Shown here piece by piece: positions 57,040-64,000 of a stretch of DNA of 64,000 nt. Made by a program: the position numbers and the translations under genes. Under the pieces are notes generated by a model that worked only from the letters and a program-made list of their open reading frames with translations, did no database searches and was not told the DNA's origin. How positions within the stretch are numbered: position 1 is the stretch's first letter; every line of letters starts with the position of its first letter. The stretch is from Heligmosomoides polygyrus polygyrus (Eukaryota > Nematoda > Chromadorea > Rhabditida > Heligmosomidae), in assembly GCA_947396885.1 (NCBI GenBank), contig OX377205.1:99182428-99246427 (forward strand). The letters run 5' to 3'.

Positions 57040-57400
57040 CAGTCATTACCATTGAGATATATGCCCCGGTTCACATGTAAGCAGTGGTGAGCGGCTACAG
57101 ACTCCTTTGTATCGACAGGAGTCAGAAGGGTTACGCCTCGACATCCTCTGAATGAAAGAATCGTCTGTAGAAGTCGTAATCCGTGGCCTGCCCGACTTAG
57201 GTCCTCTGCTTTCCGGGCTGCTTTGTTCTCTTGACTACAGCGCCAACTGTGGAAACTCCGCATACAAAAAGTAGCAGTACATGTCGACAGGATACTTTCT
57301 TTTGGACGAGTCGAAAAATGGAGTTTCGTACTCCAGCAGAGATATTCTTTCTTCTCGGCATAACAGTGAGTTTGCTAAGGACCACGGTATGCCAAAACGG
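57040..57400 (-). pseudogene. N-terminal fragment of a Tc1-like transposase
   Basis: Minus strand: MPRRKNISAGVRNSIFRLVQ then KKVSCRHV...GVSTVGAVVKRTK is the paired helix-turn-helix start of Tc1-like transposases. After a frame break, SGRPRITTSTDDSFIQRMSR continues (the GRPR linker with its downstream RxxxR segment). The catalytic DDE part is absent. Confidence 0.65.
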
Positions 57401-58061
57401 TAATATGTTGGCTTCATAAGATAATATATTGACAAATACACTCGATATTTTTGCAGCTCACCTCTGACCGCTGCGCAAAACTCAAATTGCACGCAAAAAC
57501 ATCGACAAAAACGAACGCAGATTAGAGCATCGTTATCGCGATCTATATTGTTACCATATATCTACATTTCACTCTGCTTGGATTTTTTAACACGTTGACG
57601 AAACTGTCGCTCAATGGTGCGCAACAAGAAGTCTGTCTTGTGGGACAATGTCGCGCAATGGTGCGCGAAGGTGTATTATTTTAACAAAGTGGTATCAGGT
57701 TAATCCAAATTTTGTCCAGATAGGTTACTTAAAATGCTGAATACAATGCCGATGTCCATTTGGACGATTACGGGTGATTTCCTTCTTAATCGGTAGTCGT
57801 ACCACGCCACCGACTTTTTCCAAACTCTTTATAGGAGTTATTTGAAAACATGGAAAAAATCTTCTCCCCGCTCTTTAGAACTTTCTTAATAATCTACTAT
57901 CATTGTTCTTCTCCTTGGCAGCCTCATTTGTTTCTTTTTTCTCTTTGAATTCTCCTTTCTCTGCCTTGATGACACGGCTGAAAGGTAATTGGTGAAGAAT
58001 GAATGAAATTTTCTACATTCGCTGGCGAAAATTAACATCATAAGCGTTCCGAATTCCGTTG

Positions 58062-58440
58062 TCGAGAAACTCAAACAAGGCCTGGAGGATTTACTGCTTG
58101 ACAGCGACGTTGAAGCTGGCGATGGCGTGCATGACAACGATGTGGCACCTGCTGTTGTTTCCGGCACTGATGAGTCCTATTCCGATATCTCAGATGACAG
58201 CGGCGAAGAAGCAGAAAACACTTGGGAGAACCATGCTTGAGAATATTACAGATGAACATTTAACGACCTCTGGAGCAGCTCCGACGAGTGGGGGGAGGGG
58301 TCACCGGCCGTGACTGTTGATACGGACATTAGCATAGTGTTTGGCTTCCCAAATTTATTCTTAGACGAAGTTTGGGTATGTCGTGTCACGTTTGTGCGGC
58401 GTGCTTCGTCCCACGGACCAGACACTCAAAAATCCCTCTC
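58062..58440 (+). pseudogene. Possible piggyBac-like transposase N-terminal fragment
   Basis: The frame EKLKQGLEDLLLDSDVEAGD runs through an acidic Ser-rich stretch (SGTDESYSDISDDSGEEAE), two stops, then WSSSDEWGEGSPAV and VFGFPNLFLDE. Acidic N-termini followed by a PxFxGxPG-like segment occur in piggyBac/PGBD proteins. The match is by general character only. Confidence 0.25.
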
Positions 58441-59111
58441 GTCGTCAATGTGCTAAAGGCAGGTTATGACAAAAAACACAACCCTTCAAAGCTTTTGGAC
58501 GCCACTAGCCGAGTGCACACTTCCTAAGCAGCGCATTTCTGACTAAAAAAGTACACAAGACCTTTTGGAAGATCCTACAAAAGTTCTCTTTTCCATGAGG
58601 GCAGCGTTTACCTCGCACTGATAAGTGCATCTCATTCCTCTAGATTCCTTAAATCTGGAGAATGGCTCATAAGCGAGACGTTATCAATAAGGATCGACAA
58701 CGAATCGCAGACCAACTACTCAACAAGTATTCGACAACGAAGTTCAGGGACCATTCATCTTAAATAGCCGGCATCCCAACAAAGCAAGCGCGGAGGCTGC
58801 AGAATGCCTCGAAAATTTTGGGTGCACCGAAATACGGGCAACAACATTGCACAAAAATAACCGAAGAAAGCCATCCTTATGTGACCTTCAAACGCGCATT
58901 CAATATGGGATCCACGACATATCCACGATGAAGCATTCATCTCCACCACTTATCCCTATTTCATATTATCCCTACTCGCATTCATCTCCACCACTTACCC
59001 TACGTCGCATACCCGCCAGTTTAAGCGTTGATGAATACGGCACCAGTTGGAAGAAGAATGTTTGTCTCTTTTCTCAACGATATAGGTTATGGGCAACTTT
59101 AACAGTTAGTC

Positions 59112-59252
59112 TAAGGCCTATGTCATACCACCGCTCACCCCGAGCGAAGCCTAATGATAGCCTCCCATATCGATCGCGCGAAGCGATGAGTCAATATGGG
59201 AGGCTATCATTAGGCTTCGCTCGGAGTGAGCGATGGTATGACATAGGTCTAA
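59112..59252. repeat. Palindromic MITE-like element, GTCATACCACCGCTC type, copy 2
   Basis: Ends TAAGGCCTATGTCATACCAC / TGGTATGACATAGGTCTAA; arms CCCCGAGCGAAGCCTAATGA and inverse; core CCCATATCGATCGCGCGAAG. Confidence 0.92.
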
Positions 59253-59264
59253 CAAACAGCAAAC

Positions 59265-59645
59265 CGAGGAACATGTTTGGTGATAAAGTTCTGATAGCGA
59301 TGGCTGTTTTGAGATAAGCTATCGTTGAAGTTATCCTGTTCTGCTATCAGGAGGAGCTGTGGTGAGGTTCATTTGCTTCTCTCGCGACAACTACGACTGT
59401 GCCTGGTATGGTTTTGCAATCTTACTAACAATGCGTTGTGGAGTAATCGAAGGAGGGAGCAACCAACACTTTAGCGAGAACGCAGTGAAACTCATCCATC
59501 CATCTGATCTCTTCGATAGCCACGCTCAATTTTCAGCTTGCTTCCTAGAGCAGCCTAAAATCCTCCATGGAACAAGAAAACGCGGATTTATGGTTAGAGA
59601 TGAGAAAGTACCTTCTGATTTTTGACAACCTCCGCCTCCTCCCTC
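59265..59645 (+). repeat. Segmental direct repeat, copy 1
   Basis: ATGTTTGGTGATAAAGTTCT through CTATCGTTGAAGTTATCCTG, CTCTCGCGACAACTACGACT and GGAGGGAGCAACCAACAC matches 61737-62105 with few differences. Both copies directly follow a GTCATACC-type palindrome. Confidence 0.92.
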
Positions 59646-59964
59646 TATCTATTGGCACCATTCGAGGTACCCTACCGCCTCCATAAGGCCGGCAGCGGAG
59701 TCTTGCGGGTTCCGCGGAACCGCCATGACAACGGCGGGTGTTGCCTCGCCGCGAGGGTTACTGTACGCAATACTGCGTACTTTCGGCGGCAGAAACGAAA
59801 AAGCCGAAACACAAAGAGGAGCGAGTATGCAATGAGCACGGAAACACGAATAAAAACATCGAATCAGAGGGAACGATTAAGTAAACAGGAATACGATAAA
59901 AGAGTTTACAACAAAAGCAAACAAGAAAATTTATACAAATTTAACATCAAATTGGACACTTCAA

Positions 59965-60150
59965 ATCAAATTGGGGTGCAATCCTAGTTGGTGGTGGCTG
60001 TTCTTAAACGATTTCATAAGAAACGAGTATATTGAAGTATATTGAACTTATCATTCTTTATAACCCAACTGCTCTAACGAAATCAGAGTACATGACGAAG
60101 AAAACAAAAAAAAACGGCCACCACCAACTAGGATTGCACCCAAATTGAAC
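59965..60150. repeat. Hairpin with GTGTCCAATTT-type flanks
   Basis: GGGTGCAATCCTAGTTGGTG and its inverse CACCAACTAGGATTGCACCC lie about 130 bases apart. Outside them AAATTGGACACTTC and GTGTCCAATTTGGTGTG repeat the motif seen at 17860, 28090 and 35390. Confidence 0.75.
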
Positions 60151-61084
60151 ACTTTTCTTAGCAGTTTGGCTTGAACAGTGTCCAATTTGGTGTGAGTTGT
60201 GTCCAATTTGATTTGAAAAGTGTCAAATTAGACGTGAAATTTGCATAAATCCCATGAAACGCGAAGTCGGTCGAGAAGCAGCGGCTCAAAACGGAGGATT
60301 CCAGGCCTAAATTTTAAAGCTGCGTCCATCTACTAGTGTAAACACCTCCCAGGCTCTAAGTCGGAGGTATTCTTTTCTGAGAATGGTTGGCTATGAAGAA
60401 TGGGCTATCCTACCCCTCCCCCAAACTTCGAATCCGACCAATCCCCCGGCGGGTCTCCCCGCAGAGCCTGGCACTGCGAGTGAGAGCCGCCGTGAACCAC
60501 GGCCGGTCCCGGTTGCCTTTGTGACCAGCGGCTCCGCCGCGACTCGTCCGCGCCACGGCTTCCATCACAGTTGCAAGTTGCAGCGTGGGCCCCGGTGCGG
60601 CGAGAGCGATGTGGACGAGTTCTCCGGGTGGTGCCGCGAGACTCTGTAGAAGCTCAAAGAGCCCCTCCTTTATTCTTCCACGCTCCTTATGCGACATCGG
60701 AAAAACGTCTTCTGAACCTTAACGATTGTGAACGACGTCGGTGGCACGTCTTCTGAGTCCAGACGCTCGTGGAACGACGCCTTGGAAACGGCTCGGACAG
60801 ACGAACAACCGCTAACTGTTTTATCACCACCTATATATAAAAGAGTTAGCTATCGATAACGTTTGAGTGATCTATCCTGCGCGGAGATACGCCTCATGGT
60901 TCAATCCCAATAAGGGGGGGGGGGGAGGCACTCCATACGTCGAAACACTACATAGAGATGAATACGATAGCCATTAGAACTAACCACTTGCTCCGCTGGC
61001 AATATGCTAGCTCCTGGTGGAGTACCACGCAAACTTGCACATCAATCCGTGCCGAGACTGTTTCGTCGCTGAGGGGGACATCGG

Positions 61085-61205
61085 AGATGGGTTGTGCGCT
61101 CTTCGAGCGCACAACTCGGCTAGGGAGGGGACTCCAGGGTGTAGTGCGTCCAAGGTGCTCGTGCAGGAACTGCTCCCGTCTCCCAGTGCTCTCCTGTAGC
61201 GGCGG
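61085..61205. repeat. Diverged single copy of the 8764 GC-rich unit
   Basis: GCGCTCTTCGAGCGCACAAC, GGGACTCCAGGGTGTAGTGC and TCGTGCAGGAACTGCTCCC match the unit duplicated at 8764-8998. Confidence 0.7.
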
Positions 61206-61603
61206 TGGAAGAGCCGCGATCCGCCACGGACCGAAGGGGTGTATGGGGGACCTCTAGGGTGAAGCAGGAGGGCGACCAGGATGGAAAGGAAAAACCTGGA
61301 GGATGGACCGGACGGGGAAACCAGCAAGAAGAGACCAGTGGGGTGGTCAATAGTGAAAACAAGAAAGTGGGCCAGGAGTTTGGACGAGGAAGTAGGGGGG
61401 GGAGACCAGCAAAGGCGGATCAGCAATCCGATCCAGCAAAAAGAAACGACTGAGGAGGAACCTGGCCTCCGGGTTCGAAAGACGTGTTAACGATATCCGG
61501 TAACGCTAGCTATTGAGCATGAGAACGGTTGCGGAGGAGCAACCTGAGAGCAGAAGTACTGCCTAGCACAAACCAATGGCGATACTGGACGGTCCGGAGA
61601 GAA

Positions 61604-62205
61604 TAATAGGCTCCCATATCGACTCATCGCTTCGCGCGATCAATATGGGAGCTTATCGTTAGGCTTCGCGCGGGGTGAGCGGTGGTATGATATAGGCCTG
61701 TCAGAAGACTTGTTCTAACAAAACCAAACCCAGCAACATGTTTGGTGATAAAGTTCTGATAGCGATGGCTGTTTTGAGATAAGCTATCGTTGAAGTTATC
61801 CTGTTCTGTTGTCAAGTGGAGCTGTGGTAAGGTTCATTTGCTTCTCTCGCGACAACTACGACTGTGGCTGGTATGGTTTTGCCGTCTTGCTAGCAATGCG
61901 TTGTGTAGCACTAACAGGAGGGAGCAACTAACACCTTAGCGAGAACGCAGTGGAAATCATCCATCACATCCTCTATCAAATCTCTTCGATAGCCGCGCTC
62001 AACCATCAGCGTGCCTCCTAGAGCAGCGCACTCTATGGAACAAGAAAACACGGGTTTGTCGTTGCGAGATGAGGAAGAGCCCCTGTTTCTTTGACAGCAA
62101 CCTCCGTCTCCGCCCTCCTCTATAGGCCTCGGTTCAATCCCAATGAGGGGGAGCCACTCCGTACTCACGTTGAAACACTACATAGAGATGAATACTTGTA
62201 ACATA
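61604..62205 (+). repeat. Segmental direct repeat, copy 2, with truncated palindrome
   Basis: 61604-61700 is the right part of a GTCATACC-type element (AGGCTTCGCGCGGGGTGAGC, GGTATGATATAGGCC). 61737-62105 repeats 59265-59645. 62125-62205 (GGTTCAATCCCAATGAGGGG, CACTACATAGAGATGAATAC) repeats 60898-60965, so the left copy has about 1.25 kb inserted near its end. Confidence 0.88.
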
Positions 62206-62305
62206 ACATGCCTACCTGAACCCCTACTGTGGCTACTGCAGTCTCCCTTCTGAAATAAAGAGGAAATTAAGACGAAAAAACGCCGGACGAAAAGACGAGA
62301 AAAAG

Positions 62306-62424
62306 GCGCGTCGGCAGGTTCACCGTGGCGATTCGTACAGGTATAGCCGTACAGTGGCCGTGGGTCGAACGTGGAGCCCGCAGACATCCCTGTACGTATC
62401 GCCATGGTGAACCTGTCGACGCGC
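62306..62424. repeat. Palindrome of about 119 bp
   Basis: GCGCGTCGGCAGGTTCACCG, TGGCGATTCGTACAGG and their inverses CCTGTACGTATCGCCATGG and GAACCTGTCGACGCGC. Confidence 0.85.
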
Positions 62425-62749
62425 ACACATGCGCTCCGGCTCGAGGCCGCCGTGTCCCCCCCCCCCTCATTGGGATTGAACCCGCCTCACCGCGCGGGTA
62501 AAATTTCCTATGCAACGTGTTATGTTGCTGCCGCAAGGGAAGCGCAGCCTTTTACGGCGGAGTGGCATTCTACTCTCCCCTTTAAACAGAGGCGTGGCAA
62601 ATATCTGCGTCTCCCACTATCTCGTAAGGCAGCCACTGGACTCTCGAGCAAGCCAAGGGGGTTGGGGGTGAGCGGGCCAGGGGGACGAGGGGGTAGAACG
62701 CTCGACCCCCGCCTTTCACTGCTTGTCAAACGGCTACTAATGGCTGTGC

Positions 62750-63060
62750 AAACAGGGTCGGGGAGTGGGTGAGGTCACCCACACTCAATGGTTGTACGTC
62801 TTGGTAAGATGGCACGTGAATGTCCAGTTATATCACAAATGGCCTACTTCAGTTCACTGTAGGGATAGAACACACCTTTGCCTTAAAAAATTCTGGCTTC
62901 AGAAAGCAAGTAGAGCTGTACAATAATACATGGTGGCCCCAACCCTATTTGCGCTCTGCGGGCGTTTCGAGCTTCCAAATCCAGAAGCCGTGTCTCGACT
63001 TCGTGCCATGAACATGGGACTACTAAAGTACTATTAGGGTAAGAGTAGTGATTGGGACTT
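62750..63060. other. Dispersed repeat, no supported gene
   Basis: TTGGTAAGATGGCACGTGAA and CTACTTCAGTTCACTGTAGG match 8080-8240. No coding evidence. Confidence 0.5.
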
Positions 63061-63405
63061 CGTGGTTGGGGAACCGACAGCGACCAGGGGCCGGATTCAT
63101 CAACAGCTTACCGCCCTCTATGGAGAACAATGAAACAGGCCAGGAGGTGACGCCAACGAGGGTGTAGGGAATAAGGGAGGACCAGTAGGGAGTTGTCAAT
63201 AAGGTGGAGCAGTAAGGAGGACCAGCAAGGTAATCCATCACGATGGCAACAGTAAGGGAGACCAAGCGTGTGGGTTTAGAAGATGTCGCGCAATGGTAGT
63301 TCATTCGCCGTCGTTGTGCCACAAGCGTGGGAGGACAACTTAATGGAAAGGAGTAGTAAGGGAGAGAGACCACGAGGGGTGCGTGGAGGACCAGGAGAGT
63401 TACCA

Positions 63406-63594
63406 GGGGCCGGATTCATCAACGACTTACAGCAATCTATCGGAGAAAATACATCCGAAATCCCTGATAGCGCGGTTTATCAACAAGGGATGTGGTGAAA
63501 TGTTTCACAACATCTCTTGATAAGCCACGCTATAAGGAATTTCGGTTGTATTTTCACCGTTAAATTACTGTAAGTTGTCGATGAATCTGGCTCC
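63406..63594. repeat. 165-200-bp palindromic MITE-like element, copy 4
   Basis: Ends GGGGCCGGATTCATCAACGA / TCGATGAATCTGGCTCC. A fragment of the same left end (GGGGCCGGATTCATCAACAG) also lies alone at 63088-63107. Confidence 0.9.
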
Positions 63595-64000
63595 AGGACG
63601 GGTAACGGGCAAGAAGGGACCCGTAAGGAGAATTGATACAGGAAACAAGGAATCTACCATATGTGCGGCCTCTTCTCGCCTGACACAGCAGCAACTGTGC
63701 GTTCCTGAGCTTCTGGATTCAGAGAACGTGTCCTCTACGTCGTGAAACAAGCGTAGAATTTAAAAGAGGTGTCATCGTCGTCGTGCGGTGTTCGTCCAAA
63801 TTCAGAATTCAACATGGGATTCGTGGTACACTGCAGCAGCAGAGGAAGCGCAGCCTCCTCTTGCTTGACAAAGCGACGACTGCGCGCGTTTCTAAGGGTC
63901 TGCTTTCAGAAACCCTGTTACCCATGTCGCGCAACGGGCACCTAGAATCTGAAGATGCGTAGCCGTCGCTGAATGAGCGTCCGACACAGAAGGCATCTCA

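Overview
This is eukaryotic DNA, most likely from a clade V (strongylid, hookworm-like) nematode. The evidence is short exons with nematode-type splice sites (T-rich TTTCAG acceptors, GTAAG/GTGAG donors), likely trans-splice acceptors just upstream of start codons, a CAP/ASP-type secreted protein gene, and RTE, mariner and Tc1 element debris. No bacterial genes or operons are present. The species assignment is inference. All gene models were spliced by hand from the sequence.

Layout. (1) 158-7833, minus: a GnT-I (MGAT1; worm gly-12/13/14 type) gene in 13 exons that join in phase. Its last exon lies beyond the left edge. (2) 7.8-14.5 kb: repeats, plus one small C2H2 zinc-finger ORF (10410-10865) lying between inverted repeats. 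(3) 14608-21921, plus: a complete 11-exon La (SSB) gene of 401 residues, with introns filled by foldback elements. (4) 22-26 kb: nested palindromes and a ~114-bp degenerate tandem array. (5) 26218-36524, plus: six exons of a multi-pass membrane protein resembling SLC35/drug-metabolite transporters. (6) 28.6-30.0 kb, inside an intron of (5): a head-to-head pair of tiny secreted-peptide genes in an inverted repeat that includes promoter, CDS and 3' end. (7) 37.5-50 kb: dense palindromic MITE-like elements, LINE 3' ends and two broken reverse-transcriptase copies. (8) 50108-56575, plus: a complete 7-exon CAP-domain gene with a mariner in one intron. (9) 57-64 kb: Tc1-like and possibly piggyBac-like debris, a partial segmental duplication and more palindromes.

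The genes do not form a pathway. The host genes are a Golgi glycosyltransferase, an RNA-binding chaperone for Pol III transcripts, a probable membrane transporter and a secreted CAP protein. The two most notable signals are: (a) the pair of 51- and 55-residue prepropeptides with conserved signal peptide, conserved tail and a divergent CxxPxC core before a basic cleavage site; and (b) the large, diverse set of CpG-rich palindromes that share a GGCC...TATAC end signature but have different cores, together with larger foldback elements that carry tRNA-like modules on both arms.
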